NCBI RefSeq assembly: GCF_044373315.1
Contig: NZ_JBILQK010000071.1
Location: 1-20,192 of the forward strand
DNA from: JACDQM01 sp044373315
GTDB lineage: Bacteria > Pseudomonadota > Gammaproteobacteria > Burkholderiales > Burkholderiaceae_C
DNA length: 20,192 bases
Reading direction: 5' to 3'
In this document: positions 1 through 8,772 of the stretch, one piece after another
How the letters are laid out: each line of letters begins with the position of its first letter
How positions within the stretch are numbered: position 1 is the stretch's first letter
Translations under genes and position numbers: made by a program
Notes under the pieces: model-generated
What the model was told of the DNA's origin: nothing
What the model saw: the letters and a program-made list of their open reading frames with translations, nothing else
The model's database searches: none

Positions 1-324
1 ATAGGTCTGCTGCAGATCGACCAAGGCCGGTCCGCGCTCGCGCGAGTCGCCATGCACATGCTCGAACATGTGCAGGCTGGTGGCGCGGCCGCGGTCGAAG
101 CTCTCGACATAGCGGGCCTGCACCGCATAGCGCTCGCCGCGCTGCAGTACGGCCACCAAGGCTTCGATCTCGGCCTGGCGCGCCGGACTCAAGGCCCGCT
201 CGCTCTTCAGCGCGTCCAGCAGCTCGGGCAGCGCATCCAGCATCGCGTCGCTGGGGTAGTCGAGCAGGCGAGCGAGCACCCGGCAGCTCAGGCTGAGGGA
301 GGGGGGCGACTTCTTGTGGTTCAT
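1..324 (-). CDS. narJ: NarJ, nitrate reductase assembly chaperone (5' part, cut by window edge)
   Basis: Only the first 108 codons are present; the gene runs off the left edge. NarJ is a cytoplasmic chaperone of the TorD/NarJ type that binds apo-NarG and is needed for molybdenum cofactor insertion and membrane attachment of NarGH; it is not part of the final enzyme. The translation begins MNHKKSPPSLSLSCRVLARL and contains the family hallmark YVESFDRGRATSLHMFEHVH at about residues 76-95, followed by GDSRERGPALVDL, a close match to enterobacterial NarJ. The ATG at 324 lies 11 bases after the narH stop, and a GAGGG ribosome site overlaps that stop, so the two genes are probably translationally coupled. 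narI, the cytochrome b subunit, should follow to the left. Confidence 0.95.
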   Translation of the reverse strand, partial: MNHKKSPPSLSLSCRVLARLLDYPSDAMLDALPELLDALKSERALSPARQAEIEALVAVLQRGERYAVQARYVESFDRGRATSLHMFEHVHGDSRERGPALVDLQQTY

Positions 325-335
325 GGTTGTCGCCC

Positions 336-1859
336 TCACAGCGTGGCCTTGATGGGGATGGTGCGCTTCTTGTCACCGCCGAACAGGCTGGTCTCGGTCT
401 GCCCGTCCGAGCAGCCGTTGCCGAAGCTGAAGCCGCAGCCGCCGCGCAGGTCGTAGGCGTTTTCGGCGTACTCGCGGTGCGTGGTCGGGATCACGAAGCG
501 GTCTTCGTAGTTGGCAATGGCCATGGTCTGGTACATGTCCTCGACCTCGCTCTTCAACAGCCCCACCTGGTCCAGCACCGCCTTGTCCTCGATGCCGTCC
601 ACATGCTTGCCGCGCTGGTAGGCGCGCATCGCAAGCATGCGTTCCAGCGCCCGCTCCACCGGCTTCACGTCGCCGGCGGTCAGCATGTTCGCCAGGTACT
701 GCACGGGGATGCGCAGCTGCTTGACGTCCGGGATCTGGCCGTTCACACCGATATGGCCGGCATTGGCGGCCGAGCTGATCGGCGACAGCGGCGGCACATA
801 CCAGACCATCGGCAACGTGCGGTACTCAGGGTGCAGCGGCAGGGCGACCTTCCAGTCCACCGCCATCTTGTAGACCGGGCTCTTCTTCGCAGCCTCCAGC
901 CAGGCTTCGGGAATGCCATCCTTGCGGGCCTGCTCGATCACGCGCGGGTCGTTCGGGTCGAGGAAGACATCGAGCTGGGCCTGGTAAAGGTCCTTGTCGT
1001 CCTTGACGCTGGCGGCCTCCTGGATGCGGTCGGCGTCATACAGCAGCACGCCCAGATAGCGGATGCGGCCGACGCAGGTTTCCGAGCAGACGGTCGGCTG
1101 ACCGGCCTCGATGCGCGGATAGCAGAAGATGCACTTCTCGGCCTTGCCGCTCTGCCAGTTGTAATAGATCTTCTTGTAGGGGCAGCCCGAGACGCACATG
1201 CGCCAGCCGCGACACTTGTCCTGGTCGATCAGCACGATGCCGTCTTCCTCGCGCTTGTAGATCGAGCCCGAAGGGCAGGACGCGACGCAGGCCGGATTCA
1301 GGCAGTGCTCGCACAGCCTGGGCAGATACATCATGAAGGTGTTCTCGAACTGGCCGTAGATGTCCTTCTGGATGTTCTCGAAGTTCGCGTCCTTGCTGCG
1401 CTTGGCGAACTCGCCGCCCAGGATCTCTTCCCAGTTCGGGCCCCACTCGATCTTCTCCATGCGCTGGCCGGTGATCAGGCTGCGAGGACGGGCTGTGGGC
1501 GCGGCCTTGGACTTGGGCGCCGACTGCAGATGGTCGTAGTCGAAGGTGAAGGGCTCGTAGTAGTCGTCGATCTGCGGCAGGTTGGGGTTGGCGAAGATGC
1601 GCATCAGCAGCTTCCACTTGCCGCCCTGGCGCGGCTCGATATCGCCATTGGCCTTGCGGATCCAGCCGCCATGCCACTTGTCCTGGTTCTCCCATTCCTT
1701 GGGGTAACCGATACCGGGCTTGGACTCGACGTTGTTGAACCAGGCGTATTCCATGCCCGGGCGATTGGTCCAGACGTTCTTGCAGGTGACTGAACAGGTG
1801 TGGCAGCCGATGCACTTGTCCAGGTTCAGCACCATGCCGATTTGCGCACGTACCTTCAT
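336..1859 (-). CDS. narH: NarH, respiratory nitrate reductase beta subunit (iron-sulfur)
   Basis: 507 residues, close to the usual length of about 510. NarH is the electron-transfer subunit that passes electrons from NarI haem b to NarG on the cytoplasmic side of the membrane. Cysteine groups for four clusters are visible: C16/C19/C22/C26, C183/C186/C191/C195, C216/C222/C226 and C243/C246/C258/C262. In the third group the second position is a tryptophan (W219, CRGWRMC). This is normal for NarH, where that cluster is [3Fe-4S] and the others are [4Fe-4S]. The ATG overlaps the narG stop by 4 bases (ATGA) and has an AAGGAG site 7 bases upstream. The insert at about 116-127, rich in Lys, Ala and Pro, looks like a variable loop. 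No key residue is missing. Confidence 0.98.
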   Translation of the reverse strand: MKVRAQIGMVLNLDKCIGCHTCSVTCKNVWTNRPGMEYAWFNNVESKPGIGYPKEWENQDKWHGGWIRKANGDIEPRQGGKWKLLMRIFANPNLPQIDDYYEPFTFDYDHLQSAPKSKAAPTARPRSLITGQRMEKIEWGPNWEEILGGEFAKRSKDANFENIQKDIYGQFENTFMMYLPRLCEHCLNPACVASCPSGSIYKREEDGIVLIDQDKCRGWRMCVSGCPYKKIYYNWQSGKAEKCIFCYPRIEAGQPTVCSETCVGRIRYLGVLLYDADRIQEAASVKDDKDLYQAQLDVFLDPNDPRVIEQARKDGIPEAWLEAAKKSPVYKMAVDWKVALPLHPEYRTLPMVWYVPPLSPISSAANAGHIGVNGQIPDVKQLRIPVQYLANMLTAGDVKPVERALERMLAMRAYQRGKHVDGIEDKAVLDQVGLLKSEVEDMYQTMAIANYEDRFVIPTTHREYAENAYDLRGGCGFSFGNGCSDGQTETSLFGGDKKRTIPIKATL

Positions 1860-4800
1860 GCTGTTGCTCCTTGGGCCGAAGCCTCTTCATCGAGCCAGTC
1901 GACCTTGGCCATCTTGCGCACCAGCACGAACTCGTCGCGGTTGGTGCCGATGGTTCCGTAGTAGTTGAAGCCGTAGCTCAGCTGCGCGTAGCCGCCGATC
2001 ATGTGAGTAGGCTTGGTGACGATGCGGGTCACCGAGTTGTGGATGCCGCCGCGCGTGCCGGTGATCTCGGACCCCGGGGTGTTGATGATCTTTTCCTGCG
2101 AGTGGTACATCATCACCATGCCCGGATTGACGCGCTGGCTCACCACCGCGCGGGCCGCAATGGCGCCGTTGGCGTTGAACAGCTCCACCCAGTCGTTGTC
2201 GACGATGCCGGCCTTCTTGGCGTCGTCCTCGCTGAGCCAGATCACCGAGCCGCCACGGTTGAGCGTCAGCATCATCAGGTTGTCGCTGTAGGTGCTGTGG
2301 ATGCCCCACTTCTGGTGCGGCGTGATGAAGTTAAGCGCGATCTCCTTGTTGCCGTTGCTCTTGATGCCCTGCACCTCCACCAGGGTCTTCAGGTCCACCG
2401 GCGGGCGGTAGCTGCTGAAGCCCTCGCCGAAGGCCTGCATCCAGGGATGGTCCTGGTAGAACTGCTGGCGGCCCGTCAGCGTGCGCCATGGGATCAGTTC
2501 ATGCACATTGGTGTAGCCGGCGTTGTAGGAGACCTTCTCGCTCTCCAGGCCTGACCAGGTAGGCGAGCTGATGATCTTGCGCGGCTGCGCCTGGATGTCG
2601 CGGAAGCGAATCTTCTCGTCCTCGCGGTGCAGAGCCAGGTGGGCATGTTCGCGGCCGGTCTGCTTGGACAGCGCTTCCCAGGCCTTCACCGCCACATGGC
2701 CGTTGGTCTCAGGGGCCAGCATCAGCACCACCTCGGTGGCGTCAATATCGGTCTCGATCTTGGGCATGCCTTGCGTCACGCCCTCATCGCGCACGCGGCC
2801 GTTCAAGTCGCCCAGCGCCGTCACTTCGTCCTGCGTGTTCCAGGCGATGCCCTTGCCGCCATTACCCACCTTGTTCATCAGGGGGCCGAGGGCGGTGAAG
2901 CGCTTGTAGAGGTTGGGGTAGTCGCGCTCGACCACCGCGATCTGCGGCGCGGTCTTGCCGGGGATCAGCTCGCACTCACCCTTCTTCCATTCGGACACGC
3001 CGAAGGGCTGGGCCAGCTCGGCCGGACTGTCGTGCATCAGCGGCGTCAGCACGATCTCTTTTTCCACGCCCAGATGGCCGACGCACAGCTCGCTGAACTT
3101 CTTGGCGAAGCCTTTGTAGATCTCCCAGTCGCTCTTCGCCTGCCAGGCCGGGTCCACCGCCGTGGACAGCGGGTGGATGAAGGGGTGCATGTCGCTGGTG
3201 TTGAGGTCGTTCTTCTCATACCAGGTGGCGGTGGGCAACACGATGTCCGAGTACAGGCAGGTGGTGCTCATGCGGAAGTCCAGCGTCACCAGCAGGTCCA
3301 GCTTTCCTTCTGGCGCCTTGTCGTGCCACTCCACCTCTTGCGGCTTGGCGTCGTCGCGGCCGAGATCCTTACCCTGCACGCCGTTGGTGGTGCCCAGCAA
3401 GTGCTTGAGGAAGTATTCATGGCCCTTGCCCGAGGAGCCTAGGATGTTGGAGCGCCAGACGAACATATTGCGCGGCCAGTTGGCCGGGTGGTCCGGGTCT
3501 TCGCAGCTCATGCGCAGCGAACCGTCCTTGAGGCCCTTGACCGCATAGTCCTTGGCATCCATGCCGGCCGCCTGGGCGTCCTTGACCACCTGCATCGGGT
3601 TGGTCTGCAGCTGCGGGGCCGAAGGCAGCCAGCCCATGCGCTCGGCGCGCACGTTGTAGTCGATCAGGCTGCCGCCGAACTTGGCCTTGTCGGCCAGCGG
3701 CGAAAGCACCTCGGCCACGTCCAGCTTTTCATAGCGCCACTGGTCGGTGTGCGCGTAGAAGAAGCTGGTGGAGTTCTGCTGGCGCGGCGGACGGATCCAG
3801 TCCAGCGCAAAGGCCAGCGCGGTCCAGCCGGTCTGCGGCCGCAGCTTCTCCTGGCCCACGTAATGCGCCCAGCCACCGCCGGATTGGCCGATGCAGCCGC
3901 ACATCATCAGCATATTGATGATGCCGCGGTAGTTCATGTCGGCGTGATACCAGTGGTTCATCGCCGCGCCGATGATGACCATGGACTTGCCATGCGTCTT
4001 GTCGGCGTTGTCGGCGAACTGGCGCGCCACTGTGATGATCTGCTCGCGCTTCACACCGGTGATGCTCTCGGCCCAGGCCGGGGTGTAGGCCTTGTCGTCG
4101 TCGTAGCTGTTCGGCGTGTCATCGCCCAGGCTGCGGTTGATGCCGTACTGCGCCACCTGCAGGTCGAACACTGTCGCCACCAGCACCTCGCCGGCGTCTT
4201 CATGCTTGCCCAGCTTCAGACGCACCACCGGCACCTTGCGGGCCAGCACGTCCTGCTGCTTGTTGCTCTTGAAGTTGGGGGTGTCGATGCCGCCAAAATA
4301 GGGGAAGCCTATCTCGGCCACCTCATGCGCCTGCTCGCCGTCTTCCAGCACCGAGAGCTTGAGCTTCACGTCGCCATCATGGATGGCTTCCTTGCTCTCC
4401 AGGTTCCACTTGCCCAGGTCGGGCCGCTCGCCGGCACCCCAGCGGAAGCCGATCGAGCCATTCGGCAGCACCACCTTGCCATTGGTATCGAAGGCCACGG
4501 TCTTCCACTCGGGGTTGTTGTCCTGGCCCAGCTTGCCGCCGAAGTCGCTGGCCCGCAGGTAGCGGTCAGGCACTATCAGCTTGCGGCCGTCCGGCGTGGT
4601 CGTTTCCTTCAACTGCACCAGCAGCGGCAGGTCGGTGTAGCGGCGCGCGTAGTCGTCGAAGTAGGCGGACCTCTTATCGAAGTAGAACTCCCTCAGGATC
4701 ACATGGCCCATGGCCATCGCGATCGCCGCATCGGTGCCCTGCTTGGGGTGCATCCAGATGTCGGCCAGCTTGGAGATCTCGGCGTAGTCGGGCGTGATCG

Positions 4801-5638
4801 CCACCGTCTTGGCGCCCTTGTAGCGCACCTCGGTGAAGAAGTGCGCGTCCGGCGTGCGCGTCTGCGGCACGTTGGAGCCCCAGGCAATGATGTAGTTGCT
4901 GTTGTACCAATCGGCACTCTCTGGCACGTCGGTCTGCTCGCCCCAGATCATCGGGCTGGCCGGAGGTAGGTCGCAGTACCAGTCGTAGAAGCTCATGCAG
5001 ACGCCGCCCATCAGGCTGAGGTAGCGACTGCCGGCGGCATAACTGATCATCGACATGGCCGGGATCGGTGAGAAGCCGATCACACGGTCCGGCCCGTGCT
5101 TCTTGACGGTGTAGATGTTGGAGCTGGCGATGATCTCGTTGACCTCGTCCCAGCTGGAGCGCACGAAGCCGCCCAGGCCGCGGTCCTGCTGCCATTCGCG
5201 GCGCTGTTCCGTGTTCTCGACGATATTGGCCCAGGCATCCACAGGGCTCTTGGCCACAGCGCGCGCGGCGCGCCAGTGCTTGAGCAGGGAGCCACGCACC
5301 ATAGGGTATTTGACGCGGTTGGCACTATAGAGATACCAGCTGTAGCTGGCCCCGCGGGCACAGCCGCGCGGCTCGTGGTTGGGAAGCTCGGGCCGGGTGC
5401 GTGGGTAGTCGGTCTGCTGGGTTTCCCAGGTGACGATGCCGCCCTTCACATAGATCTTCCACGAGCAGGAGCCCGTGCAGTTGGTGCCGTGGGTGGAGCG
5501 CACGATCTTGTCGTGCGCCCAGCGGGCGCGGTAGGCGTCTTCCCAGGTGCGGTCTTCACCAGTCGTGCGACCGTGGCCGTCGGCGAAGTCTTCCTTCGGT
5601 TGAGCGAAGTAGCTCAGGCGGTCGAGAAAATGACTCAT
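1856..5638 (-). CDS. narG: NarG, respiratory nitrate reductase alpha subunit (molybdopterin)
   Basis: 1260 residues, against about 1247 in E. coli. NarG is the catalytic subunit that reduces nitrate to nitrite at a bis-molybdopterin guanine dinucleotide centre facing the cytoplasm. The N-terminus (MSHFLDRLSYF) keeps the family's vestigial twin-arginine-like start, which is not used for export. The FS0 [4Fe-4S] ligands are H50, C54, C58 and C93; the histidine ligand is typical of NarG. The stretch YDWYCDLPPASP holds D223, equivalent to the molybdenum ligand Asp222 of E. coli, and is followed by GEQTDVPESADWYNS. The ATG at 5638 has a GAGGA site 8 bases upstream and starts 10 bases after narK2. 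The gene looks intact. The long open frames on the opposite strand are a by-product of high GC. Confidence 0.99.
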   Translation of the reverse strand: MSHFLDRLSYFAQPKEDFADGHGRTTGEDRTWEDAYRARWAHDKIVRSTHGTNCTGSCSWKIYVKGGIVTWETQQTDYPRTRPELPNHEPRGCARGASYSWYLYSANRVKYPMVRGSLLKHWRAARAVAKSPVDAWANIVENTEQRREWQQDRGLGGFVRSSWDEVNEIIASSNIYTVKKHGPDRVIGFSPIPAMSMISYAAGSRYLSLMGGVCMSFYDWYCDLPPASPMIWGEQTDVPESADWYNSNYIIAWGSNVPQTRTPDAHFFTEVRYKGAKTVAITPDYAEISKLADIWMHPKQGTDAAIAMAMGHVILREFYFDKRSAYFDDYARRYTDLPLLVQLKETTTPDGRKLIVPDRYLRASDFGGKLGQDNNPEWKTVAFDTNGKVVLPNGSIGFRWGAGERPDLGKWNLESKEAIHDGDVKLKLSVLEDGEQAHEVAEIGFPYFGGIDTPNFKSNKQQDVLARKVPVVRLKLGKHEDAGEVLVATVFDLQVAQYGINRSLGDDTPNSYDDDKAYTPAWAESITGVKREQIITVARQFADNADKTHGKSMVIIGAAMNHWYHADMNYRGIINMLMMCGCIGQSGGGWAHYVGQEKLRPQTGWTALAFALDWIRPPRQQNSTSFFYAHTDQWRYEKLDVAEVLSPLADKAKFGGSLIDYNVRAERMGWLPSAPQLQTNPMQVVKDAQAAGMDAKDYAVKGLKDGSLRMSCEDPDHPANWPRNMFVWRSNILGSSGKGHEYFLKHLLGTTNGVQGKDLGRDDAKPQEVEWHDKAPEGKLDLLVTLDFRMSTTCLYSDIVLPTATWYEKNDLNTSDMHPFIHPLSTAVDPAWQAKSDWEIYKGFAKKFSELCVGHLGVEKEIVLTPLMHDSPAELAQPFGVSEWKKGECELIPGKTAPQIAVVERDYPNLYKRFTALGPLMNKVGNGGKGIAWNTQDEVTALGDLNGRVRDEGVTQGMPKIETDIDATEVVLMLAPETNGHVAVKAWEALSKQTGREHAHLALHREDEKIRFRDIQAQPRKIISSPTWSGLESEKVSYNAGYTNVHELIPWRTLTGRQQFYQDHPWMQAFGEGFSSYRPPVDLKTLVEVQGIKSNGNKEIALNFITPHQKWGIHSTYSDNLMMLTLNRGGSVIWLSEDDAKKAGIVDNDWVELFNANGAIAARAVVSQRVNPGMVMMYHSQEKIINTPGSEITGTRGGIHNSVTRIVTKPTHMIGGYAQLSYGFNYYGTIGTNRDEFVLVRKMAKVDWLDEEASAQGATA

Positions 5639-5648
5639 GGTTGGGTCC

Positions 5649-7298
5649 TCAAGGATTCTTCACGTAGGCATTGGCGCGCAGGTAGAACCACCAGTTCAGC
5701 ACCAGACAGACGGCGTAGAAGGCTGCGAATCCGTACATCGCGTATTGGGGTGTGCCGGCCTTGATCTGCTCGCCGATCACCACCGGCGCGATGAAGCTGC
5801 CGTAGGCGCCCACCGCGGCAGTCCAGCCCAGCACGGGGCCAGCCTGCAGACGGTCGAAGATCACACCGACCGTGCGGAAGGTGGAGCCGTTGCCGATGCC
5901 GCTGGCGGCAAACAGCACGATGAACAGCAGCATGAAGGGCATGAAGTACTGCTCGGGCGTGGCCGAGCTGTAGGCCAGCAGCATCACGTAGCCCACGGCG
6001 GCCGAGGCCACCACCATCACCGCCGAGATCCACTGCGTGACGATGGAGCCGCCCACCTTGTCGGATATCCAGCCGCCCACCGGGCGGATCAGCGCGCCGA
6101 CGAAGGGTCCGATCCAGGCATAGGTCAGTGCCGAGGGCGCGTTGGGGTTCTTGACCGTGTGCGTCATCACGCCCGCGGCATCCGGGATGTGCTGGAAGCC
6201 GAAGATCACCGTGATCGACAGCGGCAGCGCCATCGAGAAACCGATGAAGGAGCCGAAGGTGACGATGTACAGCGCCGTCATCGACCAGGTGTGCTTGTTC
6301 CTGAAGATTTCGAACTGCTTGGCGATGTTGCCCTTCATCTCGCCGAAGGCGAGCACTTTCATCGCCAGCACGCACAGCACGATGATCAGCGGCAGCGCCA
6401 CCCACATGTTCAGCAGGCCCAGGCCGACCGGCGCCGGCAGATAGAGGTACAGGCCCAGCAGGCCGACCGCGCCAGCGATCACCCAGAGGTAGAGGATCTT
6501 GCCGAAGGCCGCCAGCGTGCCGCCGTAGGTGGGTGAGATGGTCAGCAAGTTGTTCATGCCGAACCAGGCCAGCGCCACCAGGGGCAACAGGATGGCCGCC
6601 CAGATGAAGCCGGCGTTCTGGATGAAGGTCGGCGTGCCGGCCTTGATCTTGCCGAGAATCCAGCCCGAGTCCTTCAGCAGCACCATGGGCTCGCCGCCGG
6701 TGGCGCCGAAGATGCCCACCGTCATCACCAGCGGGATCAGGATCTGCATGGTGGTGACGCCGAAGTTGCCCAGGCCCGCATTCAGGCCCAGCGCCAGGCC
6801 CTGCTGGCGCTTCGGGAAGAAGGTGTTGATATTGCTCATCGAGGCGGAGAAGTTGCCGCCGCCGATGCCGGAGAGAAAGGCACAGGCCTGGAACACCCAT
6901 AGCGGTGTGCTCTTATCCTGCAGCGCGATGCCGGTCCAGACCGCCGGGATCAGAAGCAAGGCGCTGGTGAGGAACACCGTGTTGCGCCCGCCCGCCAGGC
7001 GGATGAAGAAGGACGCGGGGATGCGGAAAGTGGCCCCCATCAGTCCGGCGATGGCGGTCAGCGTGAACAACTCGGCGGGCTTGAAGGGGAAGCCCAGGTT
7101 GATCATCTGCACCGTGATGATTCCCCACATCAGCCACACCGCGAAGGCGCAGAGCAGGTTGGGAATCGAGATCCAGAGATTGCGATTGGCAATCGACTTG
7201 CCGCGGCTGTTCCAGAAGGCGTCGTCTTCCGGACGCCAGTCGGCGATGTCGGCCGAGCTGAGCGCGCGCGGCGCTCCGCCTGCAGTATTGCTGGTCAT
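5649..7298 (-). CDS. narK2: NarK2-type nitrate/nitrite transporter (MFS)
   Basis: 549 residues, a major facilitator protein of the nitrate/nitrite porter family with about 12 hydrophobic segments. Compared with narK1 it has an extra N-terminal segment of about 40 residues (ADWRPEDDAFW) and longer loops, as in the NarK2/E. coli NarK group that exchanges nitrate for nitrite. Visible signatures are FRIPASFF (R92, matching the substrate-binding Arg89 of E. coli NarK), the first nitrate signature LGLNAGLGNFGVTTMQ, the second arginine in ALIRPVGGW, and the second signature AASGIGNGSTFR. The ATG at 7298 has AGGAG 6 bases upstream and lies 26 bases after narK1. The position between narK1 and narG is typical of betaproteobacteria and pseudomonads. 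The antiport role is inferred from subfamily, not from the sequence alone. Confidence 0.95.
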   Translation of the reverse strand: MTSNTAGGAPRALSSADIADWRPEDDAFWNSRGKSIANRNLWISIPNLLCAFAVWLMWGIITVQMINLGFPFKPAELFTLTAIAGLMGATFRIPASFFIRLAGGRNTVFLTSALLLIPAVWTGIALQDKSTPLWVFQACAFLSGIGGGNFSASMSNINTFFPKRQQGLALGLNAGLGNFGVTTMQILIPLVMTVGIFGATGGEPMVLLKDSGWILGKIKAGTPTFIQNAGFIWAAILLPLVALAWFGMNNLLTISPTYGGTLAAFGKILYLWVIAGAVGLLGLYLYLPAPVGLGLLNMWVALPLIIVLCVLAMKVLAFGEMKGNIAKQFEIFRNKHTWSMTALYIVTFGSFIGFSMALPLSITVIFGFQHIPDAAGVMTHTVKNPNAPSALTYAWIGPFVGALIRPVGGWISDKVGGSIVTQWISAVMVVASAAVGYVMLLAYSSATPEQYFMPFMLLFIVLFAASGIGNGSTFRTVGVIFDRLQAGPVLGWTAAVGAYGSFIAPVVIGEQIKAGTPQYAMYGFAAFYAVCLVLNWWFYLRANAYVKNP

Positions 7299-7324
7299 GC
7301 GTGACTCCTAGGGAGAGGATTGCT

Positions 7325-8608
7325 TCAGTGCTTGAACGAGCGGCTCAGCGGAGACGCCGGGGCGTTGCTGCCCATCACTTCGGTCTTGCGGACTTCGGTC
7401 CAGTACATCCAGATCAGCGAGACCCAGACCACGCCGTACATCAGCATGAAGGCGCTGGAGCGCACGCCAGTGAGGTCCATCAGGGCGCCGAACATGATGG
7501 GCAGGATGAAGCCGCCCAATCCGCCAGCCAGGCCGACGATGCCGCTGATGGCGCCGATGTTCTGGCCGTAGTCGTCGCTGATGTACTTGAAGACGCTGGC
7601 CTTGCCGAAGGCCCAGGCAATGCCGAGGATGAACATCAGGCCGGTGAAGGCATAGACGTTCAGACCGATGTGGAAGGTCTTCGCGCCGTTGACCGTCATC
7701 ACGGTGAAGTCGGTCTGTGGGTAGGACAGGATGAACAGGCAGATCCAGCTCACCCACATCACCCACCAGGTGACGCTGTGCGCGCCGTACTTGTCACTCA
7801 TCCAGCCGCCGATGGCGCGCAGAACGCCGCCGGGCAAGGAGAAGCAGGCTGCCAGCAGCGCGGCCACGCGGATGTCTAGGCCATATTCGCCCACGTAGTA
7901 CTGCACCATCCACAGACTCAGCGCCACGTAGCCGCCGAACACGATGCTGTAGTACTGGCAGTACTTCAGCACCTTTGGGTCCTTCAGCGCCTTCAGCTGG
8001 CTCATGAAGCTGGCATTGCTGACCACCAGGTGCTTGTCATCCGAGTGGCTGAAGAACCAGAACAGGATGGCCGTGCCCAGCAGCACCGCGGCATAGACAT
8101 GCGGCACCATGCTCCAGCCGAAAGCCACCACCAGCGCGGGGGCGACGAACTTGTTGACCGCCGCGCCCGAGTTGCCGGCGCCGAACACGCCCATCGCGAA
8201 GCCCTGGCGCTGCTTGGGGAACCAGCGCGCCACATAGGGCGTGCCCACCGAGAAGCTGCCTCCGGCCAGGCCGACAAACAGGCCGATCACCAGGAAGTGC
8301 CAGTAGGCGGTGGCGTAGCTCATCATCCAGATCGGAATGACGCAGGCCAGCATCAGCGCGAAGAACACGATGCGGCCGCCGTGATTGTCGGTCCAGATGC
8401 CCAGCGGCACGCGGATCAGCGAGCCGGTCAGCACCGGCGTGGCGGTCAGCAGGCCGAACTCGGTGGCATTGAGGCCCAGCTGCTTCTTGATCGGGATGCC
8501 GATCACGCCGAACATCATCCAGACCATGAAGCACACGGTGAAGGCCAGGGTGCTGACGATCAGCACAGAGAGCGCACGGCGCGAGTTAGCGGGACTGTCT
8601 GCAGACAT
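7325..8608 (-). CDS. narK1: NarK1-type nitrate transporter (MFS)
   Basis: 427 residues from the preferred ATG at 8608 (MSADSPANSRR). It is a shorter nitrate porter of about 12 membrane segments. Visible signatures are SLIRVPLGIWTDNHGGR (R66), FGAGNSGAAVNKF, GGVLRAIGGWMSDKYGA and AISGIVGLAGGLGGF. The compact form is that of NarK1/NasA-like porters, generally taken as nitrate/proton symporters that start nitrate respiration before nitrite is available for exchange. The frame stays open upstream to a GTG at 8638 and an ATG at 8629. The start at 8608 is preferred because GAGGAG lies 7 bases before it. The start codon and ribosome site lie inside a strong inverted repeat (8601-8635). The C-terminal tail after the last membrane segment is short and basic. 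Confidence 0.94.
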   Translation of the reverse strand: MSADSPANSRRALSVLIVSTLAFTVCFMVWMMFGVIGIPIKKQLGLNATEFGLLTATPVLTGSLIRVPLGIWTDNHGGRIVFFALMLACVIPIWMMSYATAYWHFLVIGLFVGLAGGSFSVGTPYVARWFPKQRQGFAMGVFGAGNSGAAVNKFVAPALVVAFGWSMVPHVYAAVLLGTAILFWFFSHSDDKHLVVSNASFMSQLKALKDPKVLKYCQYYSIVFGGYVALSLWMVQYYVGEYGLDIRVAALLAACFSLPGGVLRAIGGWMSDKYGAHSVTWWVMWVSWICLFILSYPQTDFTVMTVNGAKTFHIGLNVYAFTGLMFILGIAWAFGKASVFKYISDDYGQNIGAISGIVGLAGGLGGFILPIMFGALMDLTGVRSSAFMLMYGVVWVSLIWMYWTEVRKTEVMGSNAPASPLSRSFKH

Positions 8609-8635
8609 GGAGGAGCTCCTCTTTTCCATGTCTGC
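8601..8635 (-). promoter_or_regulatory. Hairpin enclosing narK1 ribosome site and start codon
   Basis: Ten-base perfect inverted arms, GCAGACATGG at 8601-8610 and CCATGTCTGC at 8626-8635, flank a 15-base centre. In the mRNA (minus strand) the 5' arm is followed by AAAA and the self-complementary GAGGAGCTCCTC, then the 3' arm, which contains the preferred narK1 AUG (8608-8606). The ribosome site GAGGAG sits in the apical part. Folding would pair both ribosome site and AUG. The second in-frame AUG (8629) lies in the 5' arm. A further palindrome, GTCTGCAGAC, occupies 8597-8606. This could be translational control or a DNA operator; the sequence alone does not decide. Confidence 0.6.
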
Positions 8636-8750
8636 CACTGTCGGGCCTGGCCCTCCCGCTGAACATCCTTCTGCGGGCGCAGCAGCTCAGCGCAAAGGAA
8701 CTACCCCGCCTGGCCGGGCCTCGTTCGGAAGAACTATGCGCAGCCCCTCA

Positions 8751-8764
8751 TTGATCTGGCGCAA
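8751..8764 (-). promoter_or_regulatory. FNR/Anr-like box upstream of narK1 (imperfect)
   Basis: The minus strand reads TTGCG-CCAG-ATCAA, which matches 8 of 10 defined bases of the FNR consensus TTGAT-N4-ATCAA. It lies in the 164-base gap between the narL stop and the narK1 start, about 150 bases before that start. This is a reasonable place for oxygen control of a narK1K2GHJI transcript. No convincing -10 element stands at the spacing expected of a class II FNR site (CATAGT at 8738-8733 is too close), so its function is uncertain. Confidence 0.35.
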
Positions 8765-8772
8765 GGCGGACT

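Noticed and set aside
327..1793. 488-codon open frame on the plus strand opposite narH
   Set aside because: It mirrors a clearly conserved narH; Leu/Ala/Val/His/Arg-rich composition without motifs is typical of antisense frames in GC-rich genes.
3488..4969. 493-codon open frame on the plus strand opposite narG
   Set aside because: Antisense shadow of narG, with no recognisable domain and no ribosome site.
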